Assembly: GCA_037974335.1 (NCBI GenBank)
Contig: CM075760.1
Location: 42,784,103 to 42,848,102, forward strand
DNA from: Prionace glauca
Taxonomy: Eukaryota; Chordata; Chondrichthyes; Carcharhiniformes; Carcharhinidae
DNA length: 64,000 bases
Direction: 5' to 3'
In this document: positions 11,181-20,390 of the stretch, in pieces
How positions within the stretch are numbered: the stretch's first letter is position 1
How the letters are laid out: every line of letters starts with the position of its first letter
Translations under genes and position numbers: made by a program
Notes under the pieces: generated by a model
What the model was told of the DNA's origin: nothing
The model's input: only the letters and a program-made list of their open reading frames with translations
Databases searched by the model: none

Positions 11181-11954
11181 GGGCTTCCATAGCTGAATAG
11201 CTCACTAGATGTCAAAAGCAGAATTCTGAGCCTTGGTTCCTGTCTATAGTCTGTGTCATGATGTGAACCGTCTATCTGTTAATTCGCAGCTAGAAGTGTG
11301 AGCAATATACAAATGGATCCTTTCTGGCTTTTTGCCCAATTCTTTTCAAGTGTTTCTTTTTGAAAGTTGATTAATAAATCGGATATCTCTCCGAACTCGC
11401 GCCTGTCTTAAAACATGTTTTCAATTTATATGTCTCAGAAGTGGACAGAGAATGAATCAGAGAATACTTGAAAAAAAAAGTAAATGTAACTCTTGACGGT
11501 AAATAAAAAAATTTCAGAATGTTTTGTAATGTACTGAAAGCCGTTGAATTTTACTGCAATTTTTGTAACGCCAACTTTGAACTGTCATGAAATGTGATAA
11601 TGCTGATTGTAATCGTGAATTGTAATTAAAACGTATAGAGGGATAGGGGAGTTATTCCTGATGCTCAGGCCAAAGTTTGTCCCAGGATCAACATAAAAAA
11701 AAACACAATTTCCCTGTTAATTGCCAAATTGTTGTTTGAGTTATTTTTCTGCGTGTACTTTCTCTGTTACAATAGCGAGTGCACTTGGATTAAAACATTG
11801 GCTGTAAAATGTTTTGAACTGTCCTTTGGTGTTGCCAAGAGCCGTATAATTGCACAACTTACTTTTAAAGTCTGATTACATGCAATGATTGCTTTCTAGG
11901 AGAGATGCGTCTACTGATCCCCATGAAGCTATTTCCCAAGCCAACATGCACAAT
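11181..11954. other. No gene recognised
   Basis: AT-rich sequence without a convincing exon, RNA gene or repeat. Short A-runs are present near 11470 and 11695. Confidence 0.4.
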
Positions 11955-12240
11955 GTGTGATGACACACCGCTCACTTCCCGCATCACCAACAGCAATCAC
12001 GAGCAAGACCCAATCAGGGTAAAACAACATGGAGGTTTGGCACCCCATCCACAAATTTAACATTCTCTTTCTCCATACAGGCTGCAGTGTGTGTTATCTA
12101 CACTGCAGCAAGTTTCCAAGTGTCCTTCAACAACACTGTCCAAACTCGGGAACTCGACCACCTGGAACGTGAAGAGCGGCAGGATCATTTAAACCCGAAA
12201 CTAGAAAGTTCCCTTCGAAGTCACAGGAGATCCTTTTCCT
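11955..12240. repeat. Interspersed repeat fragment (SINE-like, non-LTR)
   Basis: The stretch around 12090-12240 ('aagtttccaagtgtccttc', 'ctcgaccacctggaac') resembles, from memory, a repeat common in shark genomes. It sits where the body of the V relic at 12.3 kb should be, so it probably replaced or displaced that V exon. The family name is not certain. Confidence 0.4.
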
Positions 12241-12292
12241 TATAAGAAATTGTCATGCAATTAGTAAGTGCGAGAGGAATAAAAAGAAAACA

Positions 12293-12324
12293 GTCTGGAA
12301 AGCAGTCTGACTCTGAAAAAAACT
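12293..12324 (+). pseudogene. V-segment relic: only signal spacer and nonamer remain
   Basis: The bases 'gaaagcagtctgactctga' followed by AAAAAAACT and 'gcc' align with the spacer and nonamer of the V segments at 24.0 and 36.35 kb ('gaaagcattctgactgatgt' then ACAAAAACT). The next 800 bases also match the 3' flank of those segments. The heptamer and the V exon itself are gone. This is a fossil of a third member of the duplicated V family. Confidence 0.65.
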
Positions 12325-13118
12325 GCCTTTAACTCTAGGTTGAAAATCCTGTCTGCTGCGGATTGCTCTGAATCGCGAGCAGATGCAGCCATAATGTGAC
12401 TGCCAGTTAACGCAAGAATCCTCATTAATCTAGGACCAACCCAAGTGTCTCCAGTATTCTGTCACTTCAATCATTGTGTCTCTATGAGTCTGTGAGATAT
12501 CTCAATGCTGAGTTGGCTGATATCGAAAAGGAGCTGATTTCAGCACCTCAATAGGGGAACTTTTCCAGATGAGGTCGCGGGGATGAAACCCTGCTCTGTT
12601 AATTAACAGCAGCAAATTTTGGCTTTGTTAGAGTAACAAACAACATTAAGGAAACATTCTGAAGTTCACTGGTCATTGGGGGAATTCTGTGCTCATTGCC
12701 TATTTAAAAGATCACAGTCACTTCATTGTGAAATTTCTTCACTGTGTATACACTTCCTCGGAAGCAGCACATCCTTCGGATCAAATAAATCTAGTGACCA
12801 GGCCGCAGTAAAAGGTACCAGAAACCGTCAGGGGAGATGGGGATCGAGTTGCTCAATATTAGAGACACAGAAACTGCAGCCAAGGGCATCAACTAAACTA
12901 ACAAAATCGAATAGATTTAAGAAGATCGCCATTGCACAAATGCAAGTTAAAATAAACGAATATAACTTCTTAAATCTTGCTCACCTGTTGTTGAGGTTGT
13001 GTTTTATTTCTGATATCTTGGGAAGGTCCCTGTGACCCACATGGAGAGTGAATTATTGGTTCTGTTTATCAGCGTCAGAGCTCCCTCTGGTGGTACAGAA
13101 CTGGAACTCCCATGTGTG
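12325..13118. repeat. Diverged copy of V 3'-flank (matches 24.0-24.8 and 36.36-37.08 kb)
   Basis: Shared landmarks include 'gcagatgcagcca', 'gcaagaatcctcattaa', 'ttcactggtcatt', 'cacttcctc' and 'gagggtg/gagagtgaattatt'. They occur in the same order at 12.36-13.05, 24.05-24.76 and 36.38-37.03 kb. The 12.3 kb copy is clearly more diverged than the other two are from each other. This places an old duplication before the recent one. Confidence 0.75.
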
Positions 13119-13290
13119 GGTTATTGTCCGGGATCCGCTCTGTCTCTGCAGCAGTGTGGGCTCCGTGGCACAGAAATACACTGCGGAGAGAAGCTTCCCG
13201 GCAATATAAAAAAGAACAGTTTTATTTCCTTTGCGCAAAACAGCAGGAAAATTTGTCTGGTAGATCTTGAAACGTATCTTCCGTGTCAAA
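13119..13290 (-). pseudogene. V-segment relic, framework-3 end and signal
   Basis: On the minus strand SAVYFCATEP is the unmistakable end of a V segment: a Y-x-C motif followed by the CDR3 start. It is followed by heptamer CACACTG (13152-13158), a 24-base gap and an ACAATAACC-like nonamer (13119-13127). Upstream residues cannot be aligned with confidence to a normal framework 3 and no conserved tryptophan is found, so only the 3' end survives. A sister relic lies at 24.85 kb. These two belong to a different V family from the CAL/CAF segments. Confidence 0.65.
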
Positions 13291-13600
13291 TATCTTCACT
13301 AATCTTTATTTTAAATATTAATGCACACAATAATCCCGAACTGCAACTCCAGACAATATCTCCCATGAGGAATGGGTAACAAAACTCTTATACAGTGCCT
13401 GTTGACAAATGGGCGAACGCGCCACCCGAGTCCCTGTTGCAAACTTTCATTCCAACTTTAGGAATGAAAGTTTGCAGCAGGGAATGAACAATGTTATTCA
13501 ATATTGGCAGTTCATCAACCGGATGCCAGTTCCAGCCATCCAGTGACTGAACTACCATTTTCCTAATTATAGGGTTGCCCCCTTTCCCAGACAGGCATGT
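13291..13600. repeat. Diverged copy of 26.37-26.56 kb, with a 22-bp inverted repeat
   Basis: 'Aactgcaactccagacaata' and 'cgccacccgagtccctgttgcaaactttcatt' here match the stretch at 26.38-26.49 kb. A 22-base stem (13432-13453 with 13461-13482) around a 7-base loop is present only in this copy. One stem position is G-T. Confidence 0.6.
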
Positions 13601-14286
13601 TCCCCCAGCCATGTGTGGGATGTGGTTTAACACAAAACCCTTCAGTGAAACAGCCACTGCGCCACCCAGTGACACATCTGTGTAAAGCCACCTTCATCTC
13701 TGCCTTTTTCGAATAACATCCAGAGGCAGAATGAGTGAAGAAGGAGGAGACCTCCGTGATTTCATTCATAAGCTGGTCTGTCATTGACGAGTTTCAGGTA
13801 ATTCTAAACAGCAAAGGCTCCGCTTCATCAGAGGCCAATGCAGGACATTGTAGGTAGAAGGTATTATCCTTTACACTGTGCCTTATAAACAATATCAGTG
13901 TTGTTGCAACGTCGGCTGACAGAGTGAATCTCTCTATATGTCTTCCGATTAAATAATTCCAAGGCAGGCAAACTACAAGCTAGATAGAAGACACATACAA
14001 AACAGAGATGCAAAATATGAGGTGAAACCAAGAGGCTGAGGTGTACTTCACATGTGCACATCATTGATTCCAAAATTCCAAATTATTCCTAAATTTGTGG
14101 GATAATTTGTGATGACCAATACTGTATTTAACTACAGATAATATAAAACTCACGAGGCAGATATCTCTGTATAAGGATGTAACACTTGTTGAAAACAAAA
14201 ACAAAGCACACAAAACTAAAAATGTTCGGCGATCACCAAAAGGGTTAACTCGTCCTGCAATAGAGCAGCAGAACCTTTCCGATGAA
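13601..14286. other. No gene recognised
   Basis: No convincing exon, RNA gene or repeat was recognised. Several short frames here do not resemble known proteins. Confidence 0.4.
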
Positions 14287-14812
14287 TAAGAACATAAGAA
14301 CATAAGAAATAGGAGCAGGAGTAGGCCATCTAGCCCTTCGAGCCTGCCCCGCCATTCAATAAGATCATGGCTGATCTGTCGTGGCTCAGTTCCACCTTCC
14401 CGCCCTCTCCCCATAACCCTTAATCCCTTCTCTTATCAAAAACCCATCAATCCGTTTCTTAAAAATATTTAGCGAGGCAGCCTCCACCACTTCAACGGGC
14501 AGAGAATTCCAGAGATTCACCACCCTTTGAGTGAAGAAGTTTCTCCTCAACTCTGTTCTAAACCGCCTCCCCTTTATCTTGAGGCTGTGCCCCCTAGTCC
14601 TACTGTCTTTTTTGAGCGGGAAGGGTCTCTCCACCTCTATCCTATCCATCCCATTCATCATCTTATACGTCTCAATGAGATCTCCCCTCATTCTTCTAAA
14701 CTCTAACGAGTACAAGCCTAGTTTATTCAGCCTCTCCTCATAGCTCAATCCCCTCAACTCTGGTATCAGCCTAGTAAACCTCCTCTGCACTCCCTCCAGG
14801 GCCAAAATAACA
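14287..14812 (-). mobile_element. CR1 LINE 3' fragment, fairly young
   Basis: An open stretch on the minus strand encodes the C-terminal part of CR1 ORF2: ALEGVQRRFTRLIPEL, YEERLNKLGLYSLEFRR, FFTQRVVNLWNSLPVEVVEA, then the 3' UTR ending in the 'aagaacataagaacat' tail at about 14288. It is 5'-truncated, the usual fate of CR1 insertions. A close relative lies at 39.34-39.79 kb. The frame is intact over about 139 codons, so the insertion is not very old. Confidence 0.85.
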
Positions 14813-14893
14813 TGTACAATCTAACATGTACAATCAATAACAGATCAATCATATATTTTCTTACCCATCATTCCTGCCTCATATTAATTTTAG

Positions 14894-15228
14894 CATAGAA
14901 CCCTACAGTGCAGAAACAGGCCCTTCGGCCCATCGAGTCTGCACCGAACACAATCCCACCCAGACCCTATCCCCATATCCCTATACACTTTACCTGCTAA
15001 TCTACACATCCCAGGACACTAAGGGGCAATTTTAGCATAGCCAATGAACCTAACCCGCACATCTTTGGACTGTGGGAGGAAACCGGAGCACCCGGAGAAA
15101 ACCCACGCAGACACGAGGAGAATGTGCAAACTCCACACAGGCAGTGACCCTAGCCGGGAATCGAACCCAGGACCCTGGAGCTGTGAAGCAGCAGTGCTAA
15201 CCACTGTGCTACCGTGCCGCCCACTGTG
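14894..15228 (-). mobile_element. tRNA-headed SINE with CR1-like tail, nearly complete
   Basis: Read on the minus strand it starts with 'ggcggcacggtagcacagtg' and an A-box-like 'tagcacagtggttagcac'. It has a B box in 'gggttcgattcccggc', then a long body ('ggtttcctcccacagtcc') and ends in '...tgtagggttctatgc'. The tail resembles the CR1 3' end, so it was presumably moved by CR1 machinery. From memory this resembles elasmobranch tRNA-derived SINEs of the HE1 kind. Partial copies occur at 7.8, 18.95, 46.4, 50.8, 53.7 and 61.5-62.0 kb. Confidence 0.8.
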
Positions 15229-15452
15229 CTACCGTACCAATTACACTCAGAAAGCATACAACAATAATAATTCTTGATAAGTTTCTGTGCCAATCGCATC
15301 TTTCTTCACTGCATAATGATATCTCATTCATCCACTTAACTTGAATGCTGATTCCACCTTGGCTGAACTCGCTTCCCTGTTGCTGTATAACTAAGGACAC
15401 TCAATGAGAAGTCAAAGTGAACATTCCCACCAACTCATTGCTAAAACAGAAT
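15229..15452. other. No gene recognised
   Basis: Short unique stretch between the SINE and the large LINE. Confidence 0.4.
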
Positions 15453-18400
15453 AGACACATAGAACATAGAACATAGAACATTACAGCACAAACAGGCCCT
15501 TCGGCCCTCGAGTTGCACCGATCGCATCAACCCCACCAATCTATAGACCTATCTATAACCCCCAATCCCATTAAACCCCATATACTCATCCAGAAGTCTT
15601 TTAAAAGACCCCAGCGAGTTCGCCTCCACCACCGACGACGGCAGCCGATTCCAATCACTCACTACCCTCTGAGTGAAAAACTTACCCCTAACATCACCTC
15701 TGTACTTCCCTCCCCGCACCTTAAATCTGTGTCCTCTCGTAGCGACCATTTCAACCCGGGGAAATAGCCTCTGAGAGTCCACCCTATCTATTCCTCTCAA
15801 CATTTTATAAACTTCTATCAGGTCGCCTCTCAACCTTCGCCTCTCCAGGGAAAAGAGTCCCAGCTCCCTCAACCTATCTTCATAAGGCATGCCTCCCAGT
15901 CCAGGCAACATCCTTGTAAATCTCCTCTGCACCCTTTCAATAGCTTCTACGTCTTTCCTATAGTGAGGCGACCAGAACTGCGCACAGTACTCCAAATGAG
16001 GCCTGACGAGGGTCCTGTAAAGTTGCAGCATTACCTCCCGACTCCTAAACTCAATCCCTCGATTAATGAAGGCCAGTACACCATACGCCTTCTTGACCAC
16101 CTCCTCCACCTGCGAGGCCGATTTAAGAGTCCTGTGAACCCGGACCCCGAGATCCTTCTGCTCTTCAACGCTACTAAGACCCCTGCCCTTAATAGTGTAC
16201 TCGTTCATCCCGTTGGTTCTGCCGAAATGGACTACTACACATTTATCCGCGTTGAAGTCCATCTGCCACTTCTCCGCCCATTCCTGCATCCTATCTATGT
16301 CCTGCTGCAACTTTTGACATCCTTCCAGACCATCCACAACACCGCCGACCTTCGTGTCATCAGCGAACTTGCTAACCCATCCCTCCACTTCCTCATCCAG
16401 GTCATTTATGAAAATGACAAACAACAAGGGTCCCAGAACAGATCCCTGGGGCACCCCACTGGTGACTGACCTCCATTCCGAAAAAGACCCATCCACAACC
16501 ACTCTCTGCCTTCTGCAGGCAAGCCAGTTCTGGATCCACAAGGCCAAAGGCCCTTGGATCCCATGCCCTCTCACCTTCTCAAGAAGTCTTGCATGGGGGA
16601 CCTTATCAAAAGCCTTGCTGAAGTCCATGTACACTACGTCCACGGCACTTCCTTCGTCAATGTGTTCAGTCACATTATCGAAGAACTCAACTAGGCTCGT
16701 AAGGCACGACCTGCCCTTGACAAATCCATGCTGACTATTCCTGATCATGTCAAACCTCTCCAAATGGTCATAAATCTTGTCCCTCAGAAGCCTCTCCATC
16801 AGCTTACCAACCACTGAGGTCAGACTCACCGGGCGGTAATTTCCCGGGCTATCTCTGTTCCCTTTCTTGAAAATAGGGACTACATCTGCAATCCTCCAAT
16901 CTTCCGGAACCTCTCCCGTCTCCATTGACGACGCAAAGATCATCGCCAAGGGCTCTGCAATCACTTCCCTGGCCTCCCACAGTATCCTGGGGTACATCCC
17001 ATCTGGTCCCGGCGACTTATCTACCTTGATAGAATTCAAAAGTTCTAACACATCCTCCTCTTTAATGTCCACGTACTCAATCTTTTCCACCTGCTGCAAG
17101 TCCATAGCAAGATCTCCCAAATCAGCTTCCACTGTGAATACTGATGCAAAGTACTCATTAAGCACCTCCGCCATTTCTTCTGGTTCTACACAGACCTTTC
17201 CCCCTTCATCTTTTATAGGTCCTATCCTTTCCCTTCTCACCCTTTTACCTTTCACATACTTATAGAAGGCCTTGGGATTTTCTTTAATCTTACCCGCCAA
17301 GGTCTTCTCATGACCCCTTCTGGCTCTCCTAATTTCCCTTTTAACCTCCTTTCTACAGTCCTTATATTCTTCAAGATCCTTAACCTCTCCTAGTTCCCTG
17401 AACCTTTTGTATACCTTCCTTTTCCTCCTGACTAGGTTCAACACAGCCTTCGTGCACCACGGTTCCCGCGACCTACCAAAACCCCCTTGCCTTATCGGAA
17501 CATTGTCATGCAGAGCGCTAGACAAACATTCCTTGAATATCCGCCACCTTCCTTCGGTACTCTTCCCTAAGAATGCCTCCTTCCAGTTTATTTGTCCAAG
17601 TAACTTCCTGACTTCTTCGTATCTCCCCTTACTCCAGACAAACACCTTCCTAGCCTGTCTGATCCTATCTCGTTCCAATGCAATTGTGAAGGAGATAGAA
17701 TTATGATCTCCATTCCCAAGATGCTCTCCTACCGAGAGATCCATCACCTGCCCTGGTTCATTCGCCAGTACCAGGTCAAGTACTGCCTCACCCCTCGTAG
17801 GCTTGTCCACATACTGTGTCAGGAAACCTTCCTGAACACACCTAACAAACTCCTCTCCAGCCGAACCCCTTACTCTAGGGATATTCCAGTCGATGTTTGG
17901 GAAATTGAAGTCTCCCATCACGACCACTCTGTTTTTAATACATTTCTCCAGAATCTGGTTCCCTATCTGCACTTCAACTTCCCTGTCACTATTGGGCGGC
18001 CTATAGAATACACCCAGCAAAGTTTTCGACCCTATGCTGTTCGTAACTTCCACCCACAGAGACTCTGTAGAAAGTCCCTCCACGGCATCCTCTTTCTCTG
18101 CAGCCATGACACTGTCCCTTATTAACAGTGCCACTCCACCACCTCTTCCGCCAGCCTCCCTGTCCTTCCTGAAACATCTGAAACCTGGCACCTGAAGTAC
18201 CCAGTCCTGTCCCTGAGACATCCAAGTCTCCGTAATGGCCACTACATCACATTCCCAAGCAGCTATCCACGCCCTAAGCTCATCTACCTTATTTACTATA
18301 CTCCTTGCATTAAAATATACACACTTCAGCCCCTCAGTCTGGGCATTTCCCTTCTCCACCTCCTGTCTAACCTCCCTCCCATGTTTCCTGCGGTCCTCCC

Positions 18401-18890
18401 CTACCTTTAAAGTATTAAAGCACATGCATTTCAAACCCTGCTCCGCCCCACCCCCACTACGCCGTGCCTTGCATTCCCCATCTATGCCCCCCTCCCTTTC
18501 ACCCCCTCTACTCAATATCCCACCCCCCCCCCCAAATCAGTTTAAATCTCCCCGCATAGCCTTTGCAAATTTACCCCCCAGGATATTGATTCCCCTCTGG
18601 TTCAGGTGTAAACCATCACTCATATAGAGGTCCCGCCTTCCCCAGAATGAGCCCCAATTGCTTAAGTACCAGAACCCCTCCCTCCTGCACCATCCCCTCA
18701 GCCACGAGTTCAAACTTTCCCTCTCTCCATTCCTCTCTAAACTATCCCGTGGCACAGGCAAGAGTCCGGATATAACTATTCTTCCAGACTTGGCCTTTAG
18801 TTTCCACCCCAACTCCATAAATCTTTGTTTAATTTCCCCTTCCCTTAATCTCCCTATGTCATGTGTCCCCACATGAACTATAACTTGGGG
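15453..18890 (-). mobile_element. CR1-clade LINE, 5'-truncated in ORF1, ORF2 intact
   Basis: The element runs on the minus strand from a truncated ORF1 (18872 down to 18537) through ORF2 (18515 to 15549). It ends in a 3' tail of 'acatagaac' units (15467-15480, read on the plus strand), which matches the short octamer tails typical of CR1. The remaining ORF1 part keeps LLPVPRDS, YLSNWGSFWG and DGLHLNQRG, the second half of the SGNH-esterase-like domain found in CR1 ORF1. The break in ORF1 falls near 18887, followed by a 'gaagtcatgaagtcatgaa' stutter that may mark the insertion edge. The long open ORF2 argues for recent insertion. Confidence 0.9.
15549..18515 (-). CDS. CR1 LINE ORF2: endonuclease and reverse transcriptase, uninterrupted
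   Basis: 988 codons without a break. An apurinic-type endonuclease occupies about residues 62-285: FNAR near 68-71, ITETW near 94-98, GVFYRPP near 168-174, MGDFNFP near 200-206 and NGDHNSISF near 268-276. Reverse transcriptase follows from about 500: [36 protein letters not shown] with D631, [14 protein letters not shown], and FADD at 717-720. The C-terminal region carries LEYCAQFWSPHYRKDVE and FFTQRVVSDWNRLP. It would nick the target and copy element RNA in the nucleus by target-primed reverse transcription. All expected catalytic residues I can check are present. The start codon is chosen because it follows the ORF1 stop by about 20 bases; the true start could be at the in-frame methionine nearer the endonuclease domain. 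Confidence 0.9.
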   Translation of the reverse strand: MSRGGEREGGIDGECKARRSGGGAEQGLKCMCFNTLKVGEDRRKHGREVRQEVEKGNAQTEGLKCVYFNARSIVNKVDELRAWIAAWECDVVAITETWMSQGQDWVLQVPGFRCFRKDREAGGRGGGVALLIRDSVMAAEKEDAVEGLSTESLWVEVTNSIGSKTLLGVFYRPPNSDREVEVQIGNQILEKCIKNRVVVMGDFNFPNIDWNIPRVRGSAGEEFVRCVQEGFLTQYVDKPTRGEAVLDLVLANEPGQVMDLSVGEHLGNGDHNSISFTIALERDRIRQARKVFVWSKGRYEEVRKLLGQINWKEAFLGKSTEGRWRIFKECLSSALHDNVPIRQGGFGRSREPWCTKAVLNLVRRKRKVYKRFRELGEVKDLEEYKDCRKEVKREIRRARRGHEKTLAGKIKENPKAFYKYVKGKRVRRERIGPIKDEGGKVCVEPEEMAEVLNEYFASVFTVEADLGDLAMDLQQVEKIEYVDIKEEDVLELLNSIKVDKSPGPDGMYPRILWEAREVIAEPLAMIFASSMETGEVPEDWRIADVVPIFKKGNRDSPGNYRPVSLTSVVGKLMERLLRDKIYDHLERFDMIRNSQHGFVKGRSCLTSLVEFFDNVTEHIDEGSAVDVVYMDFSKAFDKVPHARLLEKVRGHGIQGPLALWIQNWLACRRQRVVVDGSFSEWRSVTSGVPQGSVLGPLLFVIFINDLDEEVEGWVSKFADDTKVGGVVDGLEGCQKLQQDIDRMQEWAEKWQMDFNADKCVVVHFGRTNGMNEYTIKGRGLSSVEEQKDLGVRVHRTLKSASQVEEVVKKAYGVLAFINRGIEFRSREVMLQLYRTLVRPHLEYCAQFWSPHYRKDVEAIERVQRRFTRMLPGLGGMPYEDRLRELGLFSLERRRLRGDLIEVYKMLRGIDRVDSQRLFPRVEMVATRGHRFKVRGGKYRGDVRGKFFTQRVVSDWNRLPSSVVEANSLGSFKRLLDEYMGFNGIGGYR

Positions 18891-18944
18891 AAGTCATGAA
18901 GTCATGAACTAACACATGATCCTGAGGCCAGGTAAGTATCTTTT

Positions 18945-19038
18945 CATAGAATCATAGAACCCTACAGTGCAGAAGGAGGCCTTTCAAGTCTGCACCGAAT
19001 ACAATCCCACCCTAGTCCGACCCCCATTTCCCGACACT
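18945..19038 (-). mobile_element. SINE 3' tail fragment
   Basis: 'Catagaatcatagaacccta' and 'cagtgcagaaggaggcc' match the 3' end of the SINE at 14.9 kb. It abuts the left edge of the segmental duplication at about 19039. Confidence 0.65.
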
Positions 19039-19524
19039 GTGAATTTGGTCATCCCAGTCCAAAGGATTACATTCCTCTTCAGCCGTCATTTCAGGCAACG
19101 ACCGGTCCCCTGAGTCTTGATGGCTCTGTTTCCTCATGGAGAATGACAGCATTCATCCTTACAGCAACATAATGGTTTGTTTTCAATCATGTTTGGGATA
19201 GCAGCTATGATACGGGAGAAGATGAATGTTTAGCTGAAACATCTACTTCATAACAAGGGATGGAATAATGAATGGGCTGCGATATTTCCATTTCATGTTC
19301 CCTCACTTTGTAACTTTGTAGTTTGTGAAATCCTCTTTCAGACAGGGAAATATATCTTGCCTCCCCATTCAACAACTGGTTAATCTGCAAGTTTCATTGT
19401 GATAAATAATAAAATGTGTTTTAAGTCCATCATGTTACTTGAAACCAGAACATTTTATATCGATATTGTTTGATATAGCAATACTGATACAAAACAAAGT
19501 AGTCCCTGTCAGTGTTTGAAGTCT

Positions 19525-19942
19525 CATAACACCAAATTAAAGTCCAATAGATTTATTTGGTAGCACAAACCACTAGCTTTCGGAGCGCTGCCCTTTTATC
19601 AGGCGAATGGGAGTTTTGTCTGTACCAGGATATGGTGTCGTTTGTAAAAACGGAGCGCCGACTGCTAGGTTCAACCCGGTCGAACCAGCCTGCTCATGTT
19701 GGGAGCTCTGACGCTCTTTACTCCGAGGGTAGTTCTTTACTCAGAGGGTTGTAAGGGTGTGGAATGCCCTGCCTGCAGCAGTTGTGGACTCGCCAACTTT
19801 AAGGGCGTTCAAATGGTCAGTGGATAGGCATATGGGTAACTTTGGAATAGTTCAGGTTAGAGGGTCATTAGATTGGTTCCACTGGTCGGCACAACATCGA
19901 GGGCCGAAGGCCTGTACTGCGCTGGAATGTTCTATGTTCTAT
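19525..19942 (+). mobile_element. Repeat fragment plus CR1 3' end inside copy A
   Basis: 'Aacaccaaattaaagtccaatag' followed by 'ctagctttcggagcgctgcc' belongs to a common non-LTR interspersed repeat (compare 25.23-25.35 kb). From about 19735 the sequence is a plus-strand CR1-type 3' end: 'tgtggaatgccctgcctgcagcag' through 'gggccgaaggcctgtactgcgct', and the 'gttctatgttctatg' tail. The tail stops within a dozen bases of a V-exon splice acceptor. The same insertion is in copy B, so it came before the duplication. Confidence 0.75.
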
Positions 19943-20127
19943 GACACTGACAGGCTATGAACAAAGATCACTCACAAAATACATGGTGTGAAGAAATTGT
20001 TAAAAAAAACAGATCTGATTAGAAAAATCAACTCACACAATAGCAGCAGGGTCAGAGCTCCAAGAGGAAACAGGTATTTGGTGGGGGTGGGGTGGGGTGG
20101 GGAGGGGAGGGGAGGGGTTTGCTTCAT
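19943..20127 (-). pseudogene. V-segment leader relic, copy A; V exon lost to a LINE insertion
   Basis: On the minus strand an ATG at 20127 opens a leader related to that of the V segment at 27.1 kb. It ends at TTGT|GTGAGT (20037) with the shared 'ttggagctctgaccctgctgctattgt' core. The intron also matches (ttttaacaatttcttc), and the acceptor at about 19955 is followed by CCTGTCAGTGT, the first bases of a V exon. After that the sequence is CR1 tail. Inside the leader a run of CCCC/TCCCC units has expanded the exon and shifts the frame. The V body and its recombination signal are absent. The upstream promoter-like region is kept at 20128-20390. Confidence 0.75.
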
Positions 20128-20390
20128 GATAATAAAGGTGTACAAGAAAGTTTACAATTCGGGTCTGATTTTCAGACTGGGACTTGCAGCCGGCGCCTGG
20201 ACTCTGAAATGTGGGAAGGGAAAGGACAGGCGAGAGTTTTCCATTCCCCCCTTCAATGTGAGACTGAGAGTTCACATTATCACCGATTGGACTATTATGG
20301 GATGTCGGTCTCTGACGTTGCTCACGGTGCCACTGAGAGATCGGCTGTTTCCCAAACCATTGTCCACTTGAACCGTCAATGACCCCCCGG
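20128..20390 (-). promoter_or_regulatory. Conserved V upstream region, copy A
   Basis: This stretch matches 32470-32720 and, in the opposite orientation, 26845-27096 upstream of an intact V segment. Shared blocks include 'gacggttcaagtg', 'agtggcaccgtgag', 'cccataat.atccaatcggtga', 'cctccaatgtgag'-like and 'aaactctcgcc'. Conservation over about 250 bases in three places, two of them beside broken V genes, is best read as common ancestry of V promoters. Specific factor sites were not identified. Confidence 0.6.

Noticed and set aside
12241-12290. A surviving V exon upstream of the 12.3 kb nonamer relic
   Set aside because: No YYC, WYRQ or cysteine framework could be read in any frame; repeat sequence occupies the place.
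15963-18125. Several plus-strand frames of 92-168 codons opposite the LINE, repeated at 55.2-57.8 kb
   Set aside because: Antisense shadows of CR1 ORF2; they are shared by both LINE copies only because the copies are similar.
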